Positions 7,566 through 16,107 are shown, counted from the stretch's first letter. The stretch: 44,189 nt of DNA from JBBRWV01 sp038248985 (GCA_038248985.1 JBBRWV010000011.1:1-44189); one strand, 5' to 3'. Notes: a model not told the origin generated them from the letters alone. A program made the numbers and translations.

Positions 7566-10538
7566 ATGGCTGACTATCAGAGAGTAGTGGAGTTTCTTCG
7601 CGACCTGCGCCAAGCCCCCGTGCAGGCCGTCACCGAAGAAATCTCCCAGTGCGCCCGCGAATACGCCGAACTCTGCGTGCAAGCCAACGAACGTCTCCGC
7701 CGCTGTTCCACCTTCCTCCAGCAAGGTCTGCGCAGCGAATCCATCCACCTCGCCGAAGAAAATCCCAACCTCCTCGATCTCGTCGCCGCCCTTGATCTGC
7801 CTGACCCCGAAGAGTGGGCCGATTTCTGCCTCAACAACGGCCTGCCCGTGCCTCCATCCCTGCAGATGGATCGTGCCGCCCAGCTCAACGATGCCTATGC
7901 CGCCGATCAGCCCCTGGAACACCTCATGGCCCGCCATCGCTACCTGGCCCTCTCCCGCGCCCCCGTGCGCGAACGCCTCGCCGTCATGCGGCAAATAACC
8001 CAGCTTGATCCCGGCAATGCCTCGTGGGATAAAGACATTCAGGTCTTCGAAAACGCCCGCCTGCGCGAGTTGCCCACCACATTTTACAACGCCGTCCGCA
8101 ACCGCGATGAAGCCGGCATCATCCGACTCGTCGAAGAAGTCACCAAACAATCATGGCGTGAACCCCTCCCGGCCGATCTCGTCGAAGCCGTCACCGACGC
8201 CCATACCCGCATGACTCGCGCCCACGTCGAAGAGCAGCTCCAAAAACTCGTCGAGCCGCTCCGCGACGCCTTCGCCGCCCGCTCCCTCAAAGAATGTCAG
8301 TCGCTCATGCAACGCTGGAAAAACATCATGGTCGCCTCCTCCATCACCACGGTCTCGCATGAACTCACCGATGAAGCCAAGCCTGTCGTCGCCTGGATCT
8401 CCGAAGAAGAAAAACGCGAAGAAAAATCCAAACGCTTCAAAAATTCGTGCAGAATTTTCGACGAAATGCTCGCCCGCGATGCGGCCGATTCTGAACTCGA
8501 ATCCGCCTACGCCAAGCTTCAGGATTTCGACCAGCCTGTCTCGCCTGAACTCACCGCCCGCTATGCTGATCGCCGTGCTTCCCGCCAGAAAAATGTCGAA
8601 CGCAAACACAAACTCCGCCTGGTCCTCATCGCCGGACTCGTGATCGCCATCATCGCCGTCTCCTTTGGCGGCTTCTATCTCTACACCCAGTTCACCGCGT
8701 CCTCACAATGGGCCACGCGCATCACGCGCGCCGTGGACGATCGCGATCCGCTCAAGGCCGCTGAAACCGTCGCCGAACAGGAACGTCTCGCGCCGCAATT
8801 TAACAGCGATCCCCGCATCATCGCCGCCAAGAAAGGCTTCGAATCGCTGAAGCTCACCCATGAAACCGATGTCAACAACGCCAAAACCGTCATCGCTCTT
8901 TTCGAAAGTCTCGACAACACTTACGCCCCCGTCGCCGCCAATCTCAGCGCCTCCCTGGATGAACTCCTCCAGGCCGCGACGTCCCTCCAGGACGGCCTGA
9001 GCCAGGGTCGCGCCAAAGGCGATCTCGGCTGGGTGGATACGTCCAAAAAAATCCCCACCCTTGACGCACGCCTCTCGGGCCTTCTCGCCTCGCTTAAAAC
9101 GCGTGCCACGGCGGTCGTCAAAAACCGTCTGGATGAACTCAATGCCGAGTTTGACGGCCTCGACCTTTCGCCCGCGCAAATCACCGCCAACACCCAAAAA
9201 CTGACCCTCATGGGCAGCACCCTGCGCCGCCTCTCCGATACCACCGGCATTGATGAGGACACCCGCATCGCCGCCACGTCCCTCCTGGATAAAATCGACA
9301 AAAAACGCACTGATCTGGGCGCCACACGCGATATCTCCACGGCCCTGCAAACCATCCGCGTCTCGGCCCTCTCCGCCGATGATCTCAAACGTGCCCTCGA
9401 TGATTTCATCCTCCGCTTCCCCGCCGCCCCGCAAACCGCCGATTTCAAAATCGCCGCCGAGCGCCTCCCCGCCGCCAAATCCGTCGAACTCTGGCGCTCT
9501 CAGGTCAATGCCTTCGGCAAGCGTTTCCACCCCCCCAGCCAGGCCACCGCCCAGCGCCGCGTGGATTCCATCACCGCTTACCTCACCGCCCATCCGGATT
9601 CACCATTTACCGCCTCCGCCTCCGCCTATTCCGATTACCTCAAACGCGCCGTCGAAGCCCTGCAGGACAAAGGCACCTGGCAAACCGCCTTCGCCGATCT
9701 CCTCGCCACCCCCATGCTCGCCGATCTCAACTACATGGAAACCACCGACGGGAAAACCACCCGCCGCTACTACACCATGGGCGACATCCACCTCACCAAC
9801 TCGCACATCAATGAACTCGTCACGGTTCGCTTCGACGCCCTCGATCCCAAAGATCTCACCAAGCGCCGCACGATCAGCGTCGAACCTCCCGAAAAACTCG
9901 TCTTCCAAAAACCCCAGCGCGTCGCCCATGCCAAGGTCGCCGAAGACATGGCCGACGCCATCAAGGCCATCGACGAATCCAACTGGGATACGTTCGGCAT
10001 CGACTGGGCCGAAAAACTCGCCCGCAATCCCGAGATGGACCTCGTCGTCAAAGCCATTCTGCTCCAGCAAACCCTCCAAACCCAGGATGTCGTCGACGGA
10101 TGGGCCCTCTCCGATGTTTACGCCAAAACCCTTACCGAACTCGCCCGCCAGCAACCCCAAAACATTTCCTGGATCGATCCCGAAAAAGTCACCGATGGCA
10201 CACGCAAAGCCCTCCGCACCACCATGGAATCCCTCCCCACCGCCGCCTCCGTCAAGCAGGAACTCGCCAACCAAAAAGCCGCCCTCTGGAAATCCATCAC
10301 CCTCGATCTGGTCGGCACCGGCGTGCTCCTCAAAGACGACAACGGCCAGTGGGAACTCCACGCCCGATCCGGCGTCATCACCGGAAATATCGCCTCCGTC
10401 GTGCTCCCCGCCGCCACCCCCGACAAACCCGCATCCTTTGTAAAAATCGCCACCGTCGTCAACGACAAATTCGAACTCCTCCCCGACTCCCTCGTCGGCC
10501 TCCCCCAGGGCACACTCGTCTATATCCAGAAACCCTGA
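7566..10538 (+). CDS. Large single-pass membrane protein, GAP1 partner
   Basis: 990 residues from ATG 7566, with AGGAAG about seven bases upstream. I recognise no named domain. The N-terminal 348 residues are soluble and mostly helical, with acidic and basic helices (EEEKREEKSKRFKN near 280) that may form coiled coils. One membrane helix follows near 349-372 (LRLVLIAGLVIAIIAVSFGG), preceded by the basic stop-transfer side VERKHK. The remaining 615 residues are presumably outside the cytoplasm: long helices to about 700, then a mixed region ending in a beta-rich tail (SGVITGNIASVVLPA, LPQGTLVYIQKP). It lies 45 bases after the GAP1-N2 gene, with the same one-helix layout and similar codon use, so the two likely form one membrane-spanning complex. 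The function is unknown. Confidence 0.7.
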   Translation: MADYQRVVEFLRDLRQAPVQAVTEEISQCAREYAELCVQANERLRRCSTFLQQGLRSESIHLAEENPNLLDLVAALDLPDPEEWADFCLNNGLPVPPSLQMDRAAQLNDAYAADQPLEHLMARHRYLALSRAPVRERLAVMRQITQLDPGNASWDKDIQVFENARLRELPTTFYNAVRNRDEAGIIRLVEEVTKQSWREPLPADLVEAVTDAHTRMTRAHVEEQLQKLVEPLRDAFAARSLKECQSLMQRWKNIMVASSITTVSHELTDEAKPVVAWISEEEKREEKSKRFKNSCRIFDEMLARDAADSELESAYAKLQDFDQPVSPELTARYADRRASRQKNVERKHKLRLVLIAGLVIAIIAVSFGGFYLYTQFTASSQWATRITRAVDDRDPLKAAETVAEQERLAPQFNSDPRIIAAKKGFESLKLTHETDVNNAKTVIALFESLDNTYAPVAANLSASLDELLQAATSLQDGLSQGRAKGDLGWVDTSKKIPTLDARLSGLLASLKTRATAVVKNRLDELNAEFDGLDLSPAQITANTQKLTLMGSTLRRLSDTTGIDEDTRIAATSLLDKIDKKRTDLGATRDISTALQTIRVSALSADDLKRALDDFILRFPAAPQTADFKIAAERLPAAKSVELWRSQVNAFGKRFHPPSQATAQRRVDSITAYLTAHPDSPFTASASAYSDYLKRAVEALQDKGTWQTAFADLLATPMLADLNYMETTDGKTTRRYYTMGDIHLTNSHINELVTVRFDALDPKDLTKRRTISVEPPEKLVFQKPQRVAHAKVAEDMADAIKAIDESNWDTFGIDWAEKLARNPEMDLVVKAILLQQTLQTQDVVDGWALSDVYAKTLTELARQQPQNISWIDPEKVTDGTRKALRTTMESLPTAASVKQELANQKAALWKSITLDLVGTGVLLKDDNGQWELHARSGVITGNIASVVLPAATPDKPASFVKIATVVNDKFELLPDSLVGLPQGTLVYIQKP

Positions 10539-10543
10539 GCAAT

Positions 10544-10572
10544 TTGGAGTTGCCCACTACCCGATATATACT
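10544..10572 (+). promoter_or_regulatory. Possible promoter of the HicA-like ORF
   Basis: TTGGAG (10544-10549), a 17-base spacer, and TATACT (10567-10572), 18 bases before the ATG at 10590. The -10 is good; the -35 matches only its TTG. Confidence 0.35.
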
Positions 10573-10589
10573 TCATTCACGAGGTATAC

Positions 10590-10751
10590 ATGCGTTACAT
10601 AGCGCATGAAATCCTGGCCCGATTGAAACGTGCGGGCTTCGTTGAGATTCGCCAAAATGGCTCCCATTTGGTGCTTCGCCATCCCAATGGAACCTTCCGC
10701 AAAATACTGCAACAATCCACTCTGACAGAAAAAGAATTTCGCAAGCTCTAA
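10590..10751 (+). CDS. HicA-like toxin lacking an internal segment
   Basis: 53 residues from ATG 10590, with GAGG six bases upstream. The start MRYIAHEILARLKRAGFVEIRQ, then NGSHLVLRHPNG, is a clear HicA/YcfA-type double-stranded-RNA-binding fold. The catalytic His of GSH is present. In full-length HicA the HP-x-G turn is followed by about a dozen residues (strand 3 and a VPVH-like motif) before the TLRKILKQAGLS-type helix. Here FRKILQQSTLTEKEFRKL follows the turn at once, so that block is missing. The frame is intact, so it may be translated, but toxin activity is doubtful. No HicB antitoxin follows; the next gene is cpaF. Confidence 0.65.
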   Translation: MRYIAHEILARLKRAGFVEIRQNGSHLVLRHPNGTFRKILQQSTLTEKEFRKL

Positions 10752-10766
10752 CCCCCTCGGTGATTG

Positions 10767-11945
10767 ATGACCCGTATCCCCTCCACCCCCGCCCTCCGCC
10801 CCAAACCCAAATTCACCCCCGATCCTGACGCCCCCAATGCCGTCGGCCTAGGCATGGGCACCAACCTCGCCTTCGAAGCCTCCCTCGAATTCTTCCTCGG
10901 CCCCGTCATGACCCTCATGCGCGATCCGGAAGTCACCGAAATCATGGTCAATGGCCACCACAATGTCTACGTCGAAAAACACGGACGCCTCGAACTCACA
11001 CCCCTGCATTTCACTACCGAAATCGACGTCCAGGCCGCCGCCAACAACATCGCCCAGTTTGTGGGGCAACCCCTCAGCGACGAACGCCCCCTGCTCGATG
11101 GACGCCTCCCCGACGGCTCGCGCGTCTGTATCGTTCTCGGCGGCATCGCCTCCACCGGCACGCAGATCAACATCCGCCGCTTCGCCCGCAACACCGTCAC
11201 CCCGGAATTTCTCCTCGAACGCAAAGCCGTCACCCCCATGGCCATGGAATTCCTCCTCCTCTCCGTCCGCGGACATCGCAACATCATGGTCTCCGGCGGT
11301 GCCGGCTCCGGCAAAACCACCCTCGTCAACGTCCTCACTCACGGCTTCGGTGAAGATGAACGCATCATCGTCATCGAAGACACGCGTGAACTTCAGGTGC
11401 AGCGCCCCCACGTCGTCCAGCTCGAAGCCCGCCCGCCCGACGCCCATGGCCGCGGCCAAATCTCCGTGCGCGATCTCTTCGTGACCGCCCTGCGCATGCG
11501 TCCCGATCGCATCGTCGTCGGCGAAGTCCGCCGCGGCGAAGCCCTTGACATGATCCAGGCCATGACCTCGGGCCACCACGGCTCCATGACCACCCTCCAC
11601 GCCTCCAGCCCCGCCGATACCTGCTACCGCCTCGAAACCATGGCCCTCATGGCCGATGTCGGCATTCCCCTCTTCGCCCTCCGTCGCCAGGTCGCCTCCG
11701 CGATCGACCTCATCGTCCAGACCGCCCGCCTCGCCACCGGCCGCCGCCTCATCACCCACATCAGCGAGGTCGAGTTCGGCGACAAGTCTGATAATTATCA
11801 GGTTACCGATATTTTCCGTCTTGACGAAAATACCGAAGAGCCCATGCTGGTCTGGACGGGTGAAAAAACCAAGTCTCTCGAGCAACTTCGCTTCGAGGGC
11901 GTCGTTAATCAAATGGACCTGACAAAACCTATGCTCGACGCCTAG
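10767..11945 (+). CDS. cpaF: Tad/CpaF-type pilus assembly ATPase
   Basis: 392 residues from ATG 10767 (a TTG at 10764 is the codon before). This is the secretion ATPase (VirB11/TadA family) that powers Flp pilus assembly at the cytoplasmic face. Visible motifs are the N-terminal domain with VTEIMVNG (about residues 55-62), LLDGRLPDGSRV, the Walker A VSGGAGSGKTTLVN near 175-188, the Asp box IIVIEDTREL, the Walker B region RPDRIVVGEVRRGEALDM, and the His box GHHGSMTTLHASSP. All expected catalytic residues are present. The gene starts 15 bases after the HicA-like ORF without a strong ribosome site. It leads the Tad locus, followed by Flp pilins, peptidase and pseudopilins; tadB, tadC, the secretin and tadZ must be elsewhere. 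Confidence 0.92.
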   Translation: MTRIPSTPALRPKPKFTPDPDAPNAVGLGMGTNLAFEASLEFFLGPVMTLMRDPEVTEIMVNGHHNVYVEKHGRLELTPLHFTTEIDVQAAANNIAQFVGQPLSDERPLLDGRLPDGSRVCIVLGGIASTGTQINIRRFARNTVTPEFLLERKAVTPMAMEFLLLSVRGHRNIMVSGGAGSGKTTLVNVLTHGFGEDERIIVIEDTRELQVQRPHVVQLEARPPDAHGRGQISVRDLFVTALRMRPDRIVVGEVRRGEALDMIQAMTSGHHGSMTTLHASSPADTCYRLETMALMADVGIPLFALRRQVASAIDLIVQTARLATGRRLITHISEVEFGDKSDNYQVTDIFRLDENTEEPMLVWTGEKTKSLEQLRFEGVVNQMDLTKPMLDA

Positions 11946-11949
11946 CCGA

Positions 11950-11960
11950 TATAATATAAT
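11950..11960 (+). promoter_or_regulatory. Possible double -10 box before the Flp pilins
   Basis: Two overlapping TATAAT hexamers (11950-11955 and 11955-11960) directly after the cpaF stop. They lie 57 bases before the first pilin start and could raise pilin expression over the ATPase. No -35 box at proper spacing is seen. Confidence 0.35.
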
Positions 11961-12016
11961 GAAGAGGTGCCCAAATTCCTTACCCCTTACGTCCCACCCC
12001 GTCACGAAAGCTTGCT

Positions 12017-12203
12017 ATGAATATCCCCAACCGAAAAAAAAAACTCCCGCAAGCGCCGCACCCTCGCCGCCATCAGCACCGAATACATGCTCATCCTCGC
12101 CGTCGTCGTCCTCCCCATCGGCCTCATGCTCCCCTTCTTCATTGACATGGTCAAAAAATACACCGAACGCTTCGCCTTCACGATGCGGCTCCCCTTCCCT
12201 TAA
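12017..12203 (+). CDS. Flp-type pilin with out-of-frame A10 tract
   Basis: The body NSRKRRTLAAISTEYMLIL, then AVVVLPIGLMLPFF and IDMVKKYTERFAF, is a Flp pilin. It has a basic leader, a class III prepilin site before AISTE with Glu at +5 and Tyr at +6 (the Flp signature), then one hydrophobic helix. This body is in frame 3 and ends at TAA 12201-12203. The only nearby start, ATG 12017 (MNIPNRKKK), is in frame 2, and the frames meet in a run of ten A (12034-12043). One A fewer joins them perfectly. The causes could be sequencing error, phase variation, or slippage by RNA polymerase on the A tract giving a fraction of in-frame messages. The product would be about 62 residues, processed by the peptidase at 12505. 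Confidence 0.65.
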
Positions 12204-12295
12204 ATTACCTGCAAAATCCGAAACAAACCGATAAGTTTGTCGTTATCCTTTATGTCTCAACATTCCAATTCTCTTTTATAAGGCGGAGTTACTCT

Positions 12296-12472
12296 ATGAA
12301 ACGTCTGCAAAACATCCTCCGAAAACTCCACAATGATGACTCGGGCGCCATGTCCGTCGAAAAAGTCCTCATCCTCGCCGTCATCGCCCTGCCCATCATC
12401 ATTATCCTCCTCGCCTTCAAGGGCAAAATCGCCACGTGGTTCTCGAACCGCGAGCAGGAACTCCACGAGTAA
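12296..12472 (+). CDS. Flp-type pilin
   Basis: 58 residues from ATG 12296, with GGCGGAG about ten bases upstream. The leader MKRLQNILRKLHNDDSG is followed by the prepilin peptidase site: cleavage after Gly leaves A-M-S-V-E with Glu at +5, then KVLILAVIALPIIIILLAF as the single hydrophobic helix and a short charged tail (FSNREQELHE). This is the size and layout of a Flp pilin or minor pilin. It lies between the A10-tract pilin and the prepilin peptidase gene, 32 bases before the latter. Unlike the first pilin it is in frame throughout. Position +6 is Lys rather than the usual Tyr, so it may be a minor or adaptor pilin. Confidence 0.75.
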   Translation: MKRLQNILRKLHNDDSGAMSVEKVLILAVIALPIIIILLAFKGKIATWFSNREQELHE

Positions 12473-12504
12473 CACGCCCCGGCGGCGTCACATCGGAGAC
12501 CACT

Positions 12505-13287
12505 ATGACCGACACGGTTCAACACGTGCTCGCGCCTCAGGCTTTGCCTGACTCCCCTCCCGATGCCTCCGCTCTCCGTTCCCCTTCTTGGCTTCCCCTC
12601 TGGATCACACTCCTGAGCTTCTCCGCCGTTCTCGCCACCACGGCACTTTTCCTGCCTATCAAGCCCGTCGCTGAAAACATTCAGCCGACGGGCCTTTTTA
12701 TGTTCGCCTTGGCCGCCATCGTCTGCGTCACCGCCGCCCTTTCTGACGCCGCCACCAATCGCATCCCCAACCCCCTGACTTACACCGCCGCCCTCCTCGG
12801 CCTTCTCCTCAACTGCCTCCCCGTCCTTGCCCGTCTCTTCGGCTTTGAAAAACTGGATCTCTGGCTCGGTGCCGCTGGTCCCCAACAAGCCCTCCTCGGC
12901 TTCGCCGCCGCCGCCGTCTTCGGCCTCGTCTCCGTCGCCATTCGCGGCATGGGCGTCGGTGATTCCAAATTCATCATCGCCATCGCCTCCATCCTCGGCT
13001 TCTCCCACGCCTGCGTCGCCCTCCTCTCCGCGCTCTGCATCGCCACCGTCTACGCCCTTATCAACCTCGCCGTCGCCGGCCGCCTCAATATCGTCCTGCG
13101 TTTCGCCGCCCAACAACTTGTCGACCTCGTCTGCCTGAAAAAATGGACGCCCCTAGAAGCCCCCGACATCGTGCAGGATAAAGGCTTCCGCGGAAAAATC
13201 CCCCTCGCCGTCCCCCTCGCCATCGGTGTGACAATCTCCCGCTTCATCCCCCTGCGTATCCTCACCTTCGGCCTCATCGACGCATAA
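12505..13287 (+). CDS. cpaA: Prepilin peptidase, A24 family (TadV/CpaA)
   Basis: 260 residues from ATG 12505. This is the membrane aspartic peptidase that removes the leader of Flp prepilins. The two catalytic aspartates are visible: the first in VTAALSDAATNRIPNPLT after the second helix, the second in the GxGD motif RGMGVGDSKFIIAIASILG. There are about seven hydrophobic helices. Like other TadV proteins it lacks the N-terminal methyltransferase domain of PilD. The extended N-terminus (about 30 polar residues before the first helix) and the basic tail KGFRGKIPLAVPLAIG are additions or variations on the short TadV form. It follows the pilin genes directly and likely processes them, and probably the TadE-like proteins as well. 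Confidence 0.88.
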   Translation: MTDTVQHVLAPQALPDSPPDASALRSPSWLPLWITLLSFSAVLATTALFLPIKPVAENIQPTGLFMFALAAIVCVTAALSDAATNRIPNPLTYTAALLGLLLNCLPVLARLFGFEKLDLWLGAAGPQQALLGFAAAAVFGLVSVAIRGMGVGDSKFIIAIASILGFSHACVALLSALCIATVYALINLAVAGRLNIVLRFAAQQLVDLVCLKKWTPLEAPDIVQDKGFRGKIPLAVPLAIGVTISRFIPLRILTFGLIDA

Positions 13288-13331
13288 CCCTTCCTGACAC
13301 CTGACCCCACAAGAAATGGTAAACTAAACAA

Positions 13332-13997
13332 ATGCCCACCCACTCCAAAAAACTTCATGCCTTCTTGCCTTCGTGGCTAAAAACCGCGCCCGCGAAACTA
13401 CACACCCGACTCCGCGACAACCGCGGCACCGCATCCATCACCTTTATCCTCTGCCTCCCCATCTTCCTCTTCTTCGTCGCCATTATCTGCCAGTACGCCC
13501 TACTCGCCAACGCCAAACTCGTCGTCGAACAAGCCGCCCAAGCCGCCGCACGCTCTACGGTCACCAGCCTCTCTGACGATCGCCCCGATCGCGTCTACCG
13601 CGCCGCCTACATGGCCCTCACACCCCTCTCCCCCGCCGTCACTCCCATCGATGCCGAAGGCACCCAGGTTCAAGATGCCCTCAATGATCTCGGCGCTCAG
13701 CCTTTCAGTTCCTATTCCTCGCGCTTCACCTACGCCAAAAACGCCACCGAAGTCCTCTGGACCAGCCCCCGCGGCTCCTTCGTCGACAACGAAGCCCAAC
13801 CTATCGAAGTCACCGTCAACTACCAGATGCCCCTCACCGTTCCCCTCGCCAACATCCTCCTCACCCAATCCAAAACCGCCATCGCCGGCCGAATAGGTTA
13901 CTACCGCACCGTCACCGCCACCGTCAAAGTCGTCACCGCTCACAGCCGCACCACCCGCGCCGATGGCAACGGCTGGCCGTCTGGCGGTCCCCCATGA
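13332..13997 (+). CDS. TadE-like pseudopilin
   Basis: 221 residues. The region DNRGTASITFILCLPIFLFFVAIICQYALLANAKLVVEQA (about residues 30-68) is the TadE-family segment: a cut site after a Gly-rich turn, one membrane helix, then a helical stalk and a beta-rich C-domain. TadE proteins are pseudopilins needed for Flp pilus assembly. Part of the N-terminus (roughly LHAFLPSWLKT) is encoded by a CTTCGTG-type dispersed repeat at 13353-13381. No ribosome site precedes ATG 13332, so an in-frame TTG at 13365, inside the repeat, is another possible start. A typical TadE has Glu near +5 of the mature end; here the position is Thr (ASITF), so processing may differ. Confidence 0.72.
   Translation: MPTHSKKLHAFLPSWLKTAPAKLHTRLRDNRGTASITFILCLPIFLFFVAIICQYALLANAKLVVEQAAQAAARSTVTSLSDDRPDRVYRAAYMALTPLSPAVTPIDAEGTQVQDALNDLGAQPFSSYSSRFTYAKNATEVLWTSPRGSFVDNEAQPIEVTVNYQMPLTVPLANILLTQSKTAIAGRIGYYRTVTATVKVVTAHSRTTRADGNGWPSGGPP
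13353..13381 (+). repeat. CTTCGTG-type dispersed repeat, copy 1
   Basis: CTTCATGCC-TTCTTGCC-TTCGTGG-CTAAAA, a run of roughly nine-base units. It is inside the coding sequence of the first TadE-like protein. Related copies lie at 16134, 30667, 33452 and 33493. Confidence 0.6.
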
Positions 13998-14049
13998 TCG
14001 CGCAACGACCTAACGCCCACACGTTATTTCTCACCCCCCCTGGTGCCAA

Positions 14050-16071
14050 ATGAAAAACGCCCTCCGCAAAACGCTCCTTCAACTCCACCACGACGACCGC
14101 GGCAACATCGGCGTCCTCCTCCTCATGGTCATGTGGGCCCTCCTCGGTCTGATGGCCATGGTCTGGAACACCGGCGACCTCGCCTCCCGACGCCAGAACA
14201 TCCAAACCGCCGCCGATTCCTCCGCCCACGCCGGCGCTCTCTGGCCCGCCCGCACCCTCAATGCGATGTCCGCCTCCAATATGGTCATTACCGAAAACGC
14301 CTCCGCCAACTCCGTCTACAACGCCGTCCCCATCGTCTACGCCAATCTCAAGTCACGCTTCGACCAGGAAGAAGCCCGCGCCAAAAAACTTATGGCCGAC
14401 GCCATCGTCGCCCGCCGCCGCGGTGTTTCGACTGACCAGGCCCTCCGCCTCGATCTCATCGACCGCTGCATGATCGAAGTCCTCCGCTCCCTCCCCCTCC
14501 AACACAGCATCCTTGAAGAATTCAACACCCGCACCGCTCCCGCCTACACCCTCATGTCCGCCGGTGATTTCCCCGAACGCCGCCGCCAAATCTTCGAGTA
14601 TCAACAGGAAATCGTCCGCCTCACCCCCTCCGTCGTCAACGAACAACGCGGCTCCTTCCAGGACTTCTTCAAAGCCGAAGTCACCTACGCTCTCCCCACC
14701 CGCCCCGGTGATGCCAACGGCAACGTCGCCGTCACCCTCCCCCTCCGCGAACTCGGCGGCACCGGCCCACAGGAAAATCCCCCCCTCGGCCCCTACGGTT
14801 CCGATGAAGAACTCAACATCCCCAACGTCCACATCCCCCGCGCCCCTTGGTCCGAAGGCGGCGTCTCCGCACCCGTCTACACCTTCCAATTCTCCAACTC
14901 CGGCAACCCCGTCGTCGTCATCTCGCAAATCCCCTCCTTCACCGACGGCGAAATCCTCTGCCCACCCCTCAACCGCTACTTCTGGAACCGTATCTCCAAC
15001 GACATCGGCTACGGCCGTGCCGATTCCCTCCACACCCTCCTCAGTCGTATCGACGACGAACGCTGGCGCCTCACCCTCGTCTTTGACGCCATCTGTGCCG
15101 TCCCCGTCGGCGTCCCGCCCAACCTCCTGATCATCTACGAAACCACCCGCGAAGAAGTCGGCCGCATGTCCATGGAAGACCGCCGCTACGATGGCGGAAA
15201 CTACGCCACCTACCCCGACGATCCCTACTCCGGCACCGACCGCCACCGCATGGCTTCCCGCACCTATTCCGACACCGTCCAAAGCGCCGGCCGCCGAATC
15301 CTCCGCGAACTCGGTCAAACCCCTCAATACACCTTCGAAACATTCGACCGCTACCCCGTCCCCGATTGGGCCCGCCCCGCCAAATTCCAAAGCGCCTACC
15401 AACACTGCTATGACTGGGTCCACGGCCGCACCCTCGACGCCGCCGTCGGCTACGCCAACTGGTACTACGGCGACAAAATCGGCGCGCGCAATGCCAATGG
15501 CACACCCCGCGCCGTCCACAGCCCCCGTTCCCCCGTCTGGCGCGAGGGCTGGCGCGCCGGCCTCGCCTACCTCGAACCCTTCGCCAGAATCGCCGGCCAG
15601 GTCCAGGGCCCCAAAGCCGGCGTCGAATGGATCGCCCGCTGGTGGCCCTACGAAATCAAACCGCCTGAAACCCCCGTCCCGCCCACTCCCGGCCTCACCC
15701 CCGAAATGCGCCACGAGCACCTCACCCTCGTCGCCGCCGCTCGCACCCTTGATACCTCCAGCCCCAAGGTCTGGCTCCCCAAACTCTCCGGCTTCACCAC
15801 CGATCCCCTCGTCGCCACCTCCCAGGCCGAACTCTTCAACTGGATGGAATACTCCTCCGGCTACGGCGCTTCCGACCGCTACGACGAATGGAACCCCCCG
15901 CTCCCCTGGCGTCTCTCCACCCGCGGCGGCTGGAATTGGAACTCCCGCCTCACCGCCTCCGACGCCATGTCCGGTGCCATGGACAACAACCCCAAACTGC
16001 GCGAATTCCTCGACTCTGTCCACATCACCAGCTCTAACCAATCCGCACTCGACAAAGTTCTCAATCACTAG
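14050..16071 (+). CDS. Large TadG-like pilus protein
   Basis: 673 residues from ATG 14050. Residues 15-45 (DDRGNIGVLLLMVMWALLGLM, then GDLASRRQNIQTAADSSAHAGAL) match the TadG/Tad_N pattern: a Gly-preceded membrane helix followed by a stalk with the QxAADxxA motif. The remaining 620 residues, facing outside, have no domain I recognise. A Trp/Tyr-rich portion lies near 440-640, and there is no obvious von Willebrand A motif (no DxSxS). The length is unusual for the family. It sits 52 bases after the first TadE gene and 36 bases before the second. A role as a large minor pseudopilin or tip/adhesin component is inference. Confidence 0.65.
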   Translation: MKNALRKTLLQLHHDDRGNIGVLLLMVMWALLGLMAMVWNTGDLASRRQNIQTAADSSAHAGALWPARTLNAMSASNMVITENASANSVYNAVPIVYANLKSRFDQEEARAKKLMADAIVARRRGVSTDQALRLDLIDRCMIEVLRSLPLQHSILEEFNTRTAPAYTLMSAGDFPERRRQIFEYQQEIVRLTPSVVNEQRGSFQDFFKAEVTYALPTRPGDANGNVAVTLPLRELGGTGPQENPPLGPYGSDEELNIPNVHIPRAPWSEGGVSAPVYTFQFSNSGNPVVVISQIPSFTDGEILCPPLNRYFWNRISNDIGYGRADSLHTLLSRIDDERWRLTLVFDAICAVPVGVPPNLLIIYETTREEVGRMSMEDRRYDGGNYATYPDDPYSGTDRHRMASRTYSDTVQSAGRRILRELGQTPQYTFETFDRYPVPDWARPAKFQSAYQHCYDWVHGRTLDAAVGYANWYYGDKIGARNANGTPRAVHSPRSPVWREGWRAGLAYLEPFARIAGQVQGPKAGVEWIARWWPYEIKPPETPVPPTPGLTPEMRHEHLTLVAAARTLDTSSPKVWLPKLSGFTTDPLVATSQAELFNWMEYSSGYGASDRYDEWNPPLPWRLSTRGGWNWNSRLTASDAMSGAMDNNPKLREFLDSVHITSSNQSALDKVLNH

Positions 16072-16107
16072 AAAACAAAAAACTCAAAGCAAAACAGGAC
16101 CCCTCGG

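Noticed and set aside
11945..11952. GCCGATAT as a sigma-28 -10 element before the Flp pilins
   Set aside because: No TAAA stands 15 bases upstream; an ordinary TATAAT fits better.
12230..12247. GATAA-N8-TTATC inverted repeat before the second Flp pilin
   Set aside because: Short arms and AT-rich; may be an operator but is too likely by chance to list as a feature.
14353..16068. 571-residue minus-strand ORF opposite the TadG-like gene
   Set aside because: Gly/Val/Asp-rich shadow typical of the antisense of C-ending codons; the plus-strand reading has a membrane helix and a Tad motif.
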